A stretch of DNA of 64,000 nt from JBGCDD01 sp045105075 (lineage in GTDB: Bacteria > Pseudomonadota > Alphaproteobacteria > Rhodobacterales > Rhodobacteraceae). The DNA lies in assembly GCA_045105075.1 (NCBI GenBank), contig JBGCDD010000022.1:1-64000 (forward strand). The letters run 5' to 3'. The translations under genes and the position numbers were made by a program. Positions 34,622-43,700 of this stretch are shown here, piece by piece (the first letter of the stretch is position 1; each line of letters opens with the position of its first letter). The notes under the pieces were generated by a model that was not told the origin of the DNA, searched no databases, and saw only the letters and a program-made list of their open reading frames with translations.

Positions 34622-34855
34622 ATGGCGCATAAAAACAAAGTGATACGTTCGATCAACGCAGAAGGTGAAAACCGCTGCGTCGACATCCTGCACCACCCCG
34701 ATGGCGCCTTTGGCTACTGCGAATACCGCCGAGATCCGGAAGACGCGAGGGGCTGGCACCCGGTTGGTGCCCCGCCGCGATTTGACCATCCAACCGCCCA
34801 AGCCGCGCTGGATCAAGCGTTGCAAGATGTGGTTTGGCTTAGGTTGTTTGTCTAA
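34622..34855 (+). CDS. Small conserved-looking hypothetical protein (77 aa)
   Basis: ORF of 77 codons, MAHKNKVIRSINAEGENRC to the end. It is soluble, with two Cys, several Asp/Arg, and a C-terminal helix. No family was recognised. It is accepted because it fills the gap between gntR and the convergent E1 gene, starts 9 bp after the gntR stop, and its composition is not that of a shadow frame. Its TAA stop overlaps the opposite gene's stop by 4 bp. Confidence 0.6.
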   Translation: MAHKNKVIRSINAEGENRCVDILHHPDGAFGYCEYRRDPEDARGWHPVGAPPRFDHPTAQAALDQALQDVVWLRLFV

Positions 34856-37032
34856 TCACGCAGCACATCAAGTGCCGCGACAACAATGCTTTCGCGCGAC
34901 GGCATGGTTGCGCCATAAGCAGGGCCAGTGGCGATAAAGCTGTCCTCAGCGGCCAGCCTGTTGGCCAAAACACCCTGCTCGACAAGCAGCGTCATCAGCC
35001 CTTCTGACACATTCCCCGAGCGGCGGCATTCATCGACGATCAGCACCTTTGAGCAGCCTTTGACCGCACCAAGCAGCGCGTCTTGCGGCAGCGGCGACAG
35101 CCAGCGCAAATCAATCACGCGTGTCGCAACACCCTGATCTGCAAGGTCCTTTTGCGCCTGACAGGACAGATAAAACCCATTACCATAGGTCACAATCGCC
35201 AGATCGGTGCCCACACCGTTTTGCCCAACTTCACCCAATGCAACCGTCTGATCCGGTGCGGGGTATCTGTGCATCCAGCCACCATCTTTGGCATCCTTCA
35301 GATCGCGCATCGGATAAAGTGCGATGGGCTCAAGAAACACAACAAGGCGCTGTTCTTCGCGCGCCAAACGCACGCATTCGCGCAGCATCCGCGCCGCATC
35401 TGCGCCATTGGACGGGCACGCCAGGATCACCCCGGGAATGTCGCGCAGCACGGCCAATGAATTGTCATTGTGAAAATGCCCGCCAAAGCCCTTTTGATAG
35501 CCCAGACCCGCAACCCGCACGACCATCGGATTGGTGAACGCGCCATTGCTGAAGAACGGCAAGGTCGCCGCCTCGCCGCGCAGTTGGTCCTCGGCGTTGT
35601 GCAAATAGGCGAGGAACTGAATTTCCGGGATCGGCACAAATCCGTTATGCGCCATACCAATGGCCAAACCCAGAATACTCTGTTCATCAAGCAGCGTATC
35701 GACCACGCGGTCGGCCCCAAATCGATTTTGCAGCTTTTGAGTGACCCCGTAGACCCCGCCTTTGCGCCCGACATCTTCGCCCATCACCACAATTTCACCG
35801 TGCGACAACATCAAATCGCTCAGCGCCCAGTTGATCAGCCGCGACATCGGTTGCGGCTCGTCCATGGCGGCCAGATCGCTGCCAAACACCTTGGCCCGCG
35901 TCTCGGGGCTGGGCGTATTTGGCACCCGGCACGTCCGCTTGGGCGGGATCAGGCTGGCCATCACCTCGCGCGCATTTTGCAGATGCGGACGTTTGGCAAT
36001 CTGCTGTGACGCGCGGGTCACTTGCGCGCAGGTTTCATCGTAAATCGCCAAAGCTGCGTCCGGCTCCAATGCGCCGGATTGGGCCAAAAGCCGCGCGGAA
36101 TGCAGCAGCGGATCATTGGCCTCGTCTGCCTCAACCTCGGCACGGCTGAGATAGGTCGTTGGCACATCCGCCCCCGCATGGCCGTAAAGACGCACGGTGC
36201 GCAGGTGCAAAAACGCCGGTTTCCGCTGGCGGCGCACATAGTCAGCCGCCTGCTGCGCGGCGCCAAAAGCATCATATAAATCAAGACCATCACCTTGAAA
36301 ATAGCGCACTCCCGGGCGGTTGTTCATGGTGTTTTCGATCCAGCCTTTGGGCGTTTTGACCGAAATACCGATGCCATTGTCTTCGCACACAAACAACAGC
36401 GGCATTGGCACCGATTGCACCGCCGCCCAGCCCGCCGCATTGATCGCGCCCTGCGCCGTCGAGTGGTTGGCCGAGGCATCGCCAAATGACGCCATCACCA
36501 GCGCATCTGTCGGCATCACCTGGTGTTCGGGAGCAAGCCGGCGCGCGGCGGCCACCGAATAGGCCGCGCCCATCGCTTTTGGCAGGTGGCTGGCGATGGT
36601 CGAGGTTTGCGGCGGAATCATCAACGCCCGCGAGCCCAGAACTTTGTGCCGCCCGCCCGAAATCGGATCATCTGCCGCGCAGGCAAAAGACAACAACAAA
36701 TCGCGCATCGGGTCCTGATCGGCCACCTGGTGCGCGCGCGCGATTTGAAACGCTCCGTCGCGATAGTGCAAAAACGCCATGTCTGTCGGGCGCAAAGCCG
36801 CCGCCACGGCCGCCATACCTTCGTGCCCGGACGACCCGATGGTATAAAACCCCTGCCCCGCTTTCTGCATCGCACGGCTGGTCAAATCCAACGCCCGGCT
36901 CAGCACTTGCGCGCGAAACAGCGCGACAGCTTGCGCGCCCGTCAACGCTCCGCTTGGCGCCTGTCCGGTCGGGAAATCGCGCGCCGCAAGGCGTCGGCGC
37001 AGATTGGCATCAACGATGGCGGCACGGTCCAT
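34852..37032 (-). CDS. Fused 2-oxoacid dehydrogenase-type E1 (alpha and beta subunits in one chain)
   Basis: ThDP-dependent enzyme of 726 residues joining E1 alpha (about 1-370) to E1 beta (about 380-726). The alpha part has the ThDP motif FGDASANHSTAQGAINAAG with ECxDN-like FVCEDN. The beta part has VVMGEDVGRKGGVYGVT and the catalytic-region GFGGHFHNDNS. No E2 or E3 genes are adjacent, so it may use distant ones or act as a decarboxylase/ligase. AGGAGA upstream supports the ATG at 37032 over ATGs at 37047 and 37113. Confidence 0.88.
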   Translation of the reverse strand: MDRAAIVDANLRRRLAARDFPTGQAPSGALTGAQAVALFRAQVLSRALDLTSRAMQKAGQGFYTIGSSGHEGMAAVAAALRPTDMAFLHYRDGAFQIARAHQVADQDPMRDLLLSFACAADDPISGGRHKVLGSRALMIPPQTSTIASHLPKAMGAAYSVAAARRLAPEHQVMPTDALVMASFGDASANHSTAQGAINAAGWAAVQSVPMPLLFVCEDNGIGISVKTPKGWIENTMNNRPGVRYFQGDGLDLYDAFGAAQQAADYVRRQRKPAFLHLRTVRLYGHAGADVPTTYLSRAEVEADEANDPLLHSARLLAQSGALEPDAALAIYDETCAQVTRASQQIAKRPHLQNAREVMASLIPPKRTCRVPNTPSPETRAKVFGSDLAAMDEPQPMSRLINWALSDLMLSHGEIVVMGEDVGRKGGVYGVTQKLQNRFGADRVVDTLLDEQSILGLAIGMAHNGFVPIPEIQFLAYLHNAEDQLRGEAATLPFFSNGAFTNPMVVRVAGLGYQKGFGGHFHNDNSLAVLRDIPGVILACPSNGADAARMLRECVRLAREEQRLVVFLEPIALYPMRDLKDAKDGGWMHRYPAPDQTVALGEVGQNGVGTDLAIVTYGNGFYLSCQAQKDLADQGVATRVIDLRWLSPLPQDALLGAVKGCSKVLIVDECRRSGNVSEGLMTLLVEQGVLANRLAAEDSFIATGPAYGATMPSRESIVVAALDVLRD

Positions 37033-37164
37033 GGGATCTCCTGACATCACGACTCGGGGTCTCGGCCCATGTCGCAGAGGAACACCGGGAAAATCCAGCC
37101 CCCTTTTGCGCACCGCGCGGGCACGTTATGAAAGGGGAACAGTTTTGAAACAGAGGATATCCAG

Positions 37165-37950
37165 ATGAGCAACGCTTCATTCGATTTAAGCGGTAAAGTC
37201 GCACTGATCACAGGCGGCAACGGTGGCATCGGGCTGGGCATGGCCGAGGCCATCGCCAACGCGGGCGGCCAACTGGCGATCTGGGGCACCAATGCGGACA
37301 AAAACGCCGCCGCTGTGGAGACATTGCGCGCCGCCGGCGCCGAGGCCGAAAGCTGGCAATGCGACGTGTCCGACCGCGCGCAGGTCGATGCCGCTATGGC
37401 CGCGACCCTGACGCGATTTGGCCGCGTGGACGGCTGTTTTGCCAATGCCGGCGTGTCCGGGCGCGGCGCGCGGTCGTTCCTTGATATCGACCCCGAAGAA
37501 TGGCGCCGGGTTTTGTCGGTCAATCTGGACGGCGTTTACCACACCTATCAGGCCGCTTTGCGCCACATGGTCGAGCGCGCAGACGCCGGTGACCCCGGCG
37601 GTCGGCTGGTGGCGATTTCAAGCCTGGCCTCGGTGTCGGGTGCCGCGATGAACCAGCATTACGCCGCTTCAAAAGGAGCGCTGAACGCGATGACATTCGC
37701 GCTGGCGGTGGAATATGCCCGCCACAAGATCACCGCCAATGCCATTTTGCCTGGTTGGATCGCCACCGACATGACCCAGGACGCGATGGCAAATGAACGT
37801 TTCGCCACCGCCGCAGGCAAGCGCATCCCGGCGCGCCGATGGGGCGAGCCAGCAGATTTCGGCGGCATCGCCACCTATCTGATGAGCGATGCCTCGGCCT
37901 ATCACACCGGCCAATTGCTACAGATCGATGGCGGTTACTGGCGCTTCTAG
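37165..37950 (+). CDS. Short-chain dehydrogenase/reductase (SDR)
   Basis: Classical SDR of 261 residues: TGGNGGIG cofactor motif (about 16-23), NAG in FANAGVSGRG, catalytic Ser in AISSLASVSG and YAASK (Tyr-Lys). It ends GQLLQIDGGYWRF, typical of FabG-like proteins. It is a single plus-strand gene between two minus-strand genes, and its TAG stop overlaps the next gene's stop by 4 bp. Substrate unknown. Confidence 0.9.
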   Translation: MSNASFDLSGKVALITGGNGGIGLGMAEAIANAGGQLAIWGTNADKNAAAVETLRAAGAEAESWQCDVSDRAQVDAAMAATLTRFGRVDGCFANAGVSGRGARSFLDIDPEEWRRVLSVNLDGVYHTYQAALRHMVERADAGDPGGRLVAISSLASVSGAAMNQHYAASKGALNAMTFALAVEYARHKITANAILPGWIATDMTQDAMANERFATAAGKRIPARRWGEPADFGGIATYLMSDASAYHTGQLLQIDGGYWRF

Positions 37951-39506
37951 CACAGCACCTCGATCAATCGCGGCCCCGGCGTGGCAAGCGCCTGGGTCAG
38001 CGCGCGCTCCAGCTCGCTGGTCTCGCTCACCTGTTCGGCGGGCACCCCCATCGATACCGCCATGTCGACGAAATTCAGGTTGGGTCGGTCCAGTGTAAGC
38101 ATGTCAATCGCGCGCGGCCCCGGATTGCCCGCCCCCATATTGGCCAACTCGCCGCGCAAGATCTGGTAGCTGCGATTGGCAAAGATCACCACCGTCACAT
38201 CAAGTTCTTCGCGCGCCATCGTCCACAGTGCCTGCACCGTGTACATCGCGCTGCCATCGCCGGTCAGCGCCAGCACTTTGCGCTGGGGCGCGGCGATCGC
38301 AGCCCCTATGGCGACCGGCAGGCCATAGCCGATGGATCCGCCACAATTGTTCAACCAGGTGTGGCGCGGCGCACCCGCTGTGACCGGAAAAAACGCGCGC
38401 CCGGTGGTCACGGATTCATCGACCACAATCGCGTCTTCCGGCATGGTGCGCGCCAAGGCCACGGCGATGGTGTCGGGCGTGATCGCGCCTTGCGCCGCGT
38501 CCGGGATCTGGGCGGGGGCGATATGCGCCGGATTCGTGTCTGTGGCCCCGAGTTGGTCGCGCAAAGCCACCAGCGCGCCGTGCAAATCCTGCCCTGCCGT
38601 GGCCAGTTCGATCACTTGTGCGTCAGGGTCAGTCAGCACAGCCGGCTTGCCGGGATAAGCGAAAAACCCAATCGGCTGGCGGGCACCAAGCAGCACAATC
38701 CGTTTGTAAGGCGCCAGCTTTTTTAACGCGATATCAATAGGATAAGGCACACGACCAATCACGACCCGGCCCGCGCCGCGATCCAGACGCGCATTGGCCC
38801 ATTCCGACAGCAAGTGGCATCCGGTTTGCGCCGCAATCTGACCGGCCATGGCCAGCGCGTCTTCATTCAACGCCGCCCCGCCCAGCAACAACAGACTGTC
38901 CGGCCCGTCAAGCGCGGCGCAGGCGGCCTCTCGTTCGGCCGTTTGAAACGGGGGTCGGGCAGGCGTTTCAAGCGCAGGGCTTTCATGCCCGCCCTCACGC
39001 CAGGCGGTGTCGGATGGCAGCACAAGCGTGGCGATCTGACCGGGGGCAATCTGCGCGGCGGCCACCGCCTCGGCCCCAGCACTTGCGGCCTCGGACGGGC
39101 TATGCGCCGTACGCACCCAATGCGACACAGGGCGCGCGATGCCTTCGATATCGGCCGTCAGCGGCGCATCAAGTTCAATATGGCTGGGCGCGTGTTCGCC
39201 CACAATGTTCACCACTCCCGAGCCCGCTTTTTTGGCGTTGTGCAGATTGGCCACGCCGTTGGCCAGCCCCGGCCCCAGATGCAGCAAAGTCGAGGCCGGC
39301 TTGCCCGCGATCCGGAAATAGCCATCCGCCGCACCCGTCGCGACACCTTCAAACAACGTCAGCACACAGCGCATCCCCGGAATGTGGTCCAGCGCGGCGA
39401 CAAAATGCATCTCGGAGGTGCCCGGGTTGGTGAAACAGGTGTCGACCCCGCTCGCCAATAGCGTGTGCACCAAGCCGTGCGCGCCGTTCATGTCAGATGT
39501 GCTCAT
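37947..39506 (-). CDS. ThDP-dependent acetolactate synthase large-subunit family protein
   Basis: Pyruvate-decarboxylase-like ThDP enzyme of 519 residues, resembling benzoylformate decarboxylase or acetolactate-synthase-like proteins of unknown substrate. The catalytic Glu lies in NPGTSEMHFVAAL (about 25-37). The ThDP/Mg motif is GDGSAMYTVQALWTMAREELDVTVVIFANRSYQ near 420-450. No regulatory small subunit is nearby, arguing against branched-chain amino acid synthesis. AAAGGA supports the ATG at 39506. It lies 13 bp after the hydroxyacyl-CoA dehydrogenase gene. Confidence 0.87.
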   Translation of the reverse strand: MSTSDMNGAHGLVHTLLASGVDTCFTNPGTSEMHFVAALDHIPGMRCVLTLFEGVATGAADGYFRIAGKPASTLLHLGPGLANGVANLHNAKKAGSGVVNIVGEHAPSHIELDAPLTADIEGIARPVSHWVRTAHSPSEAASAGAEAVAAAQIAPGQIATLVLPSDTAWREGGHESPALETPARPPFQTAEREAACAALDGPDSLLLLGGAALNEDALAMAGQIAAQTGCHLLSEWANARLDRGAGRVVIGRVPYPIDIALKKLAPYKRIVLLGARQPIGFFAYPGKPAVLTDPDAQVIELATAGQDLHGALVALRDQLGATDTNPAHIAPAQIPDAAQGAITPDTIAVALARTMPEDAIVVDESVTTGRAFFPVTAGAPRHTWLNNCGGSIGYGLPVAIGAAIAAPQRKVLALTGDGSAMYTVQALWTMAREELDVTVVIFANRSYQILRGELANMGAGNPGPRAIDMLTLDRPNLNFVDMAVSMGVPAEQVSETSELERALTQALATPGPRLIEVLC

Positions 39507-39519
39507 CGGGTGTCCTTTT

Positions 39520-40443
39520 TCAAAATCCGTGATTCTTTTTGATACCGGCCAACGCCACAAGCGCGGCGTCGCGGCGCTGTTGCAATGTGTCCGCGTCGGG
39601 CATCGCGCTGAGAATAGCGTCCATTTCGGCCACCAACTGGTCCTTCAGCGGCGCGTCCAATGCGCTCTGGCCCAACTCGCGCCAACGCGCTTCTTGCGTG
39701 GGGCCCAGATGGTCAAGATAGTGGCGATATCCCCCCGGCCCGCCGCCCAAATGGTAGGTCAGGTGTGGGCCCATAAACGCCCACCGCATGCCCGGCCCAT
39801 AGGCGATGGCGCGGTCGATATCGGCGACATCCGCAATGCCTTCGGCCACCATGTGCACCGCCTCGCGGTACAGTGCGGCGGTCAGACGATTGGCAAGGTG
39901 ACCGGGCACCTCTTTGCGCACCCGGATCGGCACCCGGTTGAGCGCGCGGTAGATCGTTTCGGCCCGGTCCACAGTCTGTTCAGTCGTCAGTCGACCCGCC
40001 ACCATTTCGACCATCGCCACCATATGCGGCGGGTTCATCGGATGGGCGACCAGCAACCGTTCAGGGGCTTGCATATGGGCCTGAATATCACTGGCCATCA
40101 GCGATGACGTACTGGAGGCGACGATCACATCAGGAGCAATCACCTGTTCCAATTCCCCCATCAGAGCTTGTTTGACCTCGATCCGGTCGGGACCGTTTTC
40201 TTGAACAAAATCAATATCTTTTAGTGTCTTCATGTCTGTGCTGACGGTGGCTTTCGCCGGCGTTGCGGCTTGCGTCAAACCCAGCGCCTGTAGATTTGGC
40301 CAAGCCCGCGCGACGAACTCATCCACTTCGCGCGCCGTTTCTGGGCGTGGATCAACCACGCTGACCCTGTGCCCGTGGGCAAGGAACAACGCCGTCCAAC
40401 TTTGCCCGATCAACCCTGCGCCAAGAACGCCGAAATGGCTCAT
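39520..40443 (-). CDS. 3-hydroxyacyl-CoA dehydrogenase family protein (single-domain type)
   Basis: NAD-dependent dehydrogenase of 307 residues. The Rossmann motif GVLGAGLIGQSW is at residues 4-15, and the active-site region is HPMNPPHMVAMVEMVAG. The short length fits carnitine dehydrogenase or lambda-crystallin (gulonate dehydrogenase)-like enzymes as well as hydroxyacyl-CoA dehydrogenases. The ATG at 40443 overlaps the acyl-CoA ligase stop (ATGA), and the 65 upstream in-frame codons were rejected as antisense-like sequence. Confidence 0.88.
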   Translation of the reverse strand: MSHFGVLGAGLIGQSWTALFLAHGHRVSVVDPRPETAREVDEFVARAWPNLQALGLTQAATPAKATVSTDMKTLKDIDFVQENGPDRIEVKQALMGELEQVIAPDVIVASSTSSLMASDIQAHMQAPERLLVAHPMNPPHMVAMVEMVAGRLTTEQTVDRAETIYRALNRVPIRVRKEVPGHLANRLTAALYREAVHMVAEGIADVADIDRAIAYGPGMRWAFMGPHLTYHLGGGPGGYRHYLDHLGPTQEARWRELGQSALDAPLKDQLVAEMDAILSAMPDADTLQQRRDAALVALAGIKKNHGF

Positions 40444-41999
40444 GTCTGATCGGTCCAATAGGGTGCGCGCAGCTCGCGTTTCAGGATTTTTCCGATGGAA
40501 CTGCGCGGCAGATCGGTGCGGATTTCGACGCCTGCCAGACGTTGGCTTTTGCCCAGACGGGCATTGGCGGCGGCGCAAATATCCTCGGCTGGGCGCGTTC
40601 CTTCGCGCACCACAAGGCCCAGCGGTGTCTCGCCCCACTGCTCGGACGGGATGCCAATCACCGCCGCGTCACGCACATCCGGGTCGGCCAAAAGCGCCAG
40701 TTCCAGATCATTGGCATAGATGTTCAGACCACCCGAAATGATCATGTCCTTTTTGCGATCCGACAGCACCAGAAAGCCGTCCCCATCGAAATGCCCCATG
40801 TCCCCCGAGCGGAAATAGACGTGCCCACCCGCGTCGTGCCAGATGTAATCCGCTGTTAGATCATCGCGTCCGAAATAGCCGGCCATCATCGTTGGACTGC
40901 GCCCGCAAATCTCGCCGGTTTCGCCCGCCGCCACCTCGTGGCCGGTTTCGTCGATCAGTCGGATCTCGCAACCGGGCACGGGTTTACCGACCGTGTGCAA
41001 CTTATCCGGGTTTTCATTCGCCACCAAAACCGTGACCCCGCCGCCTTCGGTCAGCCCGTAATACTCCACCAATTTGCCCGGACAGCGCGCCAGCACATCG
41101 GCTTTCAACGCCGCGCGCAGTGGTGCGGAGGTCGAGAATTTAACCCTGAGAGCGCTCAGATCGAAGCTTGCAAACTCTTCCACTGCCATGATGCGATGAT
41201 ATTGCACCGGCACCAGCATCGTGTGTGTGATCCGCTCGCGTGCGGCGATGTCCAGCCATCCGCGCGCGTCGAATTTGGGCATCAAATGCACGGTCGATCC
41301 GCCCACCAGCGTTGGCAAAAACGCAACAATTGTGGTGTTGGAATAAAGCGGCGTCGACAGAAGCGTGCGCGCGTTATCATCATAGCCATTGGCCGTCACG
41401 CGATCCATCTGCGCCGCGCGCATCCAATGGTTGTGAAGAATGCCCTTGGGTGTGCCGGTCGTGCCCGAAGAGTAAATCAGATTGAACGGGTCTTGCAGGC
41501 TGATCTGAATGCAAGGATCATCCGCCAACGCTGCATCGCGCCATGTTTGATATCCTGCAAACCCAGGCGCATCAAAGTCCAATGCGATCTTTTCCAATGT
41601 CAATTCGGCCAAGAACGGATCGGCCAAGGCTTTGTATTGGCGCGACAAAAACAAGGCCCGCGCCCCGCAATCAACCAACATCTTGTGCAAAGCATCGGGC
41701 GAGGCCATGGTCGACAATGGCGTCACACAGCCCCCCGCTCGCAAGATCCCCAGGAATAGTTCGACGTAGGGCACCGAGTTTTCCGACAGGATAGCCACCC
41801 GGTCGCCCTGCTGCAATCCGGTCGCCAAAAGCGCGTTGGCCACCTGGTTGATCCGCCTATCCAAAACCTCCCAACTCAGCCGCTCATCACCACAGACCAA
41901 TGCGGTATCGCCCGGCACGCGGCGCGCCACATCGCGCAGCATTTCAACGATGGTCCGGCTTGGCGTGGTTTCACCGGCGGGCGGGTCGATGGCTATCAT
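40440..41999 (-). CDS. Acyl-CoA synthetase (AMP-forming) family
   Basis: ANL-superfamily ligase of 519 residues: carboxylate + ATP + CoA to acyl-CoA. The AMP-binding P-loop is LIYSSGTTGTPKGILHNHW; EYYGLTEGGGVTVL is the A5-type motif, VYFRSGDMGHFDGDGFLVLSDRKKDMIISGG the A7-A8 hinge, and SSIGKILKREL the A10 lysine. It begins the operon with the dehydrogenase and ThDP gene. Substrate unknown. Confidence 0.92.
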   Translation of the reverse strand: MIAIDPPAGETTPSRTIVEMLRDVARRVPGDTALVCGDERLSWEVLDRRINQVANALLATGLQQGDRVAILSENSVPYVELFLGILRAGGCVTPLSTMASPDALHKMLVDCGARALFLSRQYKALADPFLAELTLEKIALDFDAPGFAGYQTWRDAALADDPCIQISLQDPFNLIYSSGTTGTPKGILHNHWMRAAQMDRVTANGYDDNARTLLSTPLYSNTTIVAFLPTLVGGSTVHLMPKFDARGWLDIAARERITHTMLVPVQYHRIMAVEEFASFDLSALRVKFSTSAPLRAALKADVLARCPGKLVEYYGLTEGGGVTVLVANENPDKLHTVGKPVPGCEIRLIDETGHEVAAGETGEICGRSPTMMAGYFGRDDLTADYIWHDAGGHVYFRSGDMGHFDGDGFLVLSDRKKDMIISGGLNIYANDLELALLADPDVRDAAVIGIPSEQWGETPLGLVVREGTRPAEDICAAANARLGKSQRLAGVEIRTDLPRSSIGKILKRELRAPYWTDQT

Positions 42000-42119
42000 G
42001 GTGCGCCTTTTTCTTGCAGTATTTCGGCCAGCTTATGGTTGCGCGCGCCAAAGGCAAGGGCGGCTATGGTGCTGGCCCGCGCCCTGCCCTAGTCTGGGTG
42101 CAATCAAAGGACCACGCGC

Positions 42120-43019
42120 ATGCGCTTTGCGAACCTGAATGCCCAATGGCAGGGCCAAACGCCGGTGATGCGCGGCGCCGTCATGATGGTTGCCTCGACG
42201 GTGGCTTTTGCGGTGATGCATGCTTCGGTGCGGATTGTGTCGGACGAGCTCGAGGCCTTTCAGATCGCGTTTTTTCGCAATGCTTTCGGGCTTTTGTTCA
42301 TTTTTCCGCTGCTGTTGCGGGGCGGATTGGCACAGCTGAAAACGGCACAATTGGGCCTGCACGCGCTGCGCGGCGTGGTGAATGTGGTCGCGATGCTGCT
42401 GTTTTTCACCGCCGTGACGATCACACCGCTGGCCAAGGTCACCGCGCTCAGCTTCACGGCGCCAATTTTTGCCGCGGCCCTCAGTGTGTTATTCTTGGGC
42501 GAGCGGTTTCGCGCGCCGCGTTGGGCCGCGATTGGGTTCGGCTTTGTTGGTATGCTGATCGTGCTGCGCCCTGGCCTGGCGGTGATCGAACCCGGCGCGA
42601 TCATGGCCCTTGTAGCCGCCGCGCTTTGGTCAGTGGCGATGATCCTGATCAAGATCCTGTCACGCACCGAATCGAGCCTGGTGATCGTGGCGTGGATGGG
42701 CATTTTCCTTTGCGCATTTTCGTTTTTGCCCGCGCTTTGGGTTTGGCAATGGCCCAGTCTGACCGCGTGGGGCTGGCTGGCGTTTGTTGGACTGACCGGC
42801 ACATTGGCGCAAATCACGTTGAGCCAGTCCTTGAAAGAGACCGATCCCACCGCCGTTTTGCCGTTTGATTTTCTCAAACTCATCTGGACCTCGCTGCTGG
42901 CCATGTGGCTGTTTGGCGAGATCCCAGACCGGTTTACCTGGATTGGCGCGGGCGTGATTTTTGCCTCGGGGCTGTTTATCGCGCACCGCGAACGCCGGCT
43001 GGCTCAGGCGAAACGGTAG
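42120..43019 (+). CDS. DMT-superfamily (EamA) transporter
   Basis: Inner-membrane transporter of 299 residues with about ten hydrophobic helices in two EamA halves. The characteristic FFRNAFGLLFIFPLLLRGG and ALRGVVNVVAMLLFFTAVTITPLAKVTALSFTAPIF occur in half 1, and PFDFLKLIWTSLLAMWLFGEIP in half 2. Usually a metabolite exporter; substrate unknown. Its 3' end overlaps the convergent GST gene by 16 bp. Confidence 0.9.
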   Translation: MRFANLNAQWQGQTPVMRGAVMMVASTVAFAVMHASVRIVSDELEAFQIAFFRNAFGLLFIFPLLLRGGLAQLKTAQLGLHALRGVVNVVAMLLFFTAVTITPLAKVTALSFTAPIFAAALSVLFLGERFRAPRWAAIGFGFVGMLIVLRPGLAVIEPGAIMALVAAALWSVAMILIKILSRTESSLVIVAWMGIFLCAFSFLPALWVWQWPSLTAWGWLAFVGLTGTLAQITLSQSLKETDPTAVLPFDFLKLIWTSLLAMWLFGEIPDRFTWIGAGVIFASGLFIAHRERRLAQAKR

Positions 43020-43624
43020 GGGCCACCCTTTTCCAGCGCCGCACGGTAAGCTGGGCGCGCCTGAATGGCCGACACAAACGCCGCCAGCGCCGGGAAATCG
43101 GTGCCGCGGCCTTGCAGAATTGCAACCTCTGCGGGAAAGCTCATCATGATGTCGACCGCGCTCAGATCATCCAGAACAAAGTGCCCAGACGCGCGCAGGC
43201 TGTCGTTCATGAATTGGAAATGGCTGTCCATCTGCTGTTGAATGCGCGGGCTCAAAGGCGCTGCAGCCTCGCCCAGACGGCTGGTGTAGAGCTGTAACAG
43301 GATCGGGGTCATCGCCGACCCTTCGGCGAAATGCATCCCTTCAAGATGCGAGATATAGGCGTCAGACCCAGCGTCGGGCACCATATGAGCACCATAGCGC
43401 GCGCACAGATGTTCCACGATGGCGCCACTTTCTGTCACCAGACGGCGCTGATCTTCGATCATCGGAGATTTGCCCAGCGGGTGCACAGCCGTCAGTTCGG
43501 GCGGGGCCAGATTGGTCACACCGTCGCGCTGATAGGCGATGACGTCATAGGGCTGGCCCAGTTCCTCAAGCAACCACAGGATGCGTTGCGAGCGGGAGTT
43601 GTTGAGATGGTGAACCGTGATCAT
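43004..43624 (-). CDS. Glutathione S-transferase
   Basis: GST of 206 residues. The N-terminal thioredoxin fold has HHLNNSRSQRILWLLEELGQPYDV with the putative catalytic Ser in NNSRSQ, and the cis-Pro/DxES-like segment LGKSPMIEDQRRLVTESGAIVEHL. The helical C-terminal domain includes SAVDIMMSFPAEVA. Distinct in sequence from the GST at 13469. Substrate unknown. Confidence 0.9.
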   Translation of the reverse strand: MITVHHLNNSRSQRILWLLEELGQPYDVIAYQRDGVTNLAPPELTAVHPLGKSPMIEDQRRLVTESGAIVEHLCARYGAHMVPDAGSDAYISHLEGMHFAEGSAMTPILLQLYTSRLGEAAAPLSPRIQQQMDSHFQFMNDSLRASGHFVLDDLSAVDIMMSFPAEVAILQGRGTDFPALAAFVSAIQARPAYRAALEKGGPYRFA

Positions 43625-43700
43625 GACATGTCCTTTGCTAAAGACATACCATCGCGCGGCGCCTACGCCTTGGCAAGGACAGCGCGCTGTGACGCTGGGT

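Noticed and set aside
41900..42868. 322-codon plus-strand ORF overlapping the EamA gene in another frame
   Set aside because: The EamA frame has clear membrane helices and family motifs; this frame does not.
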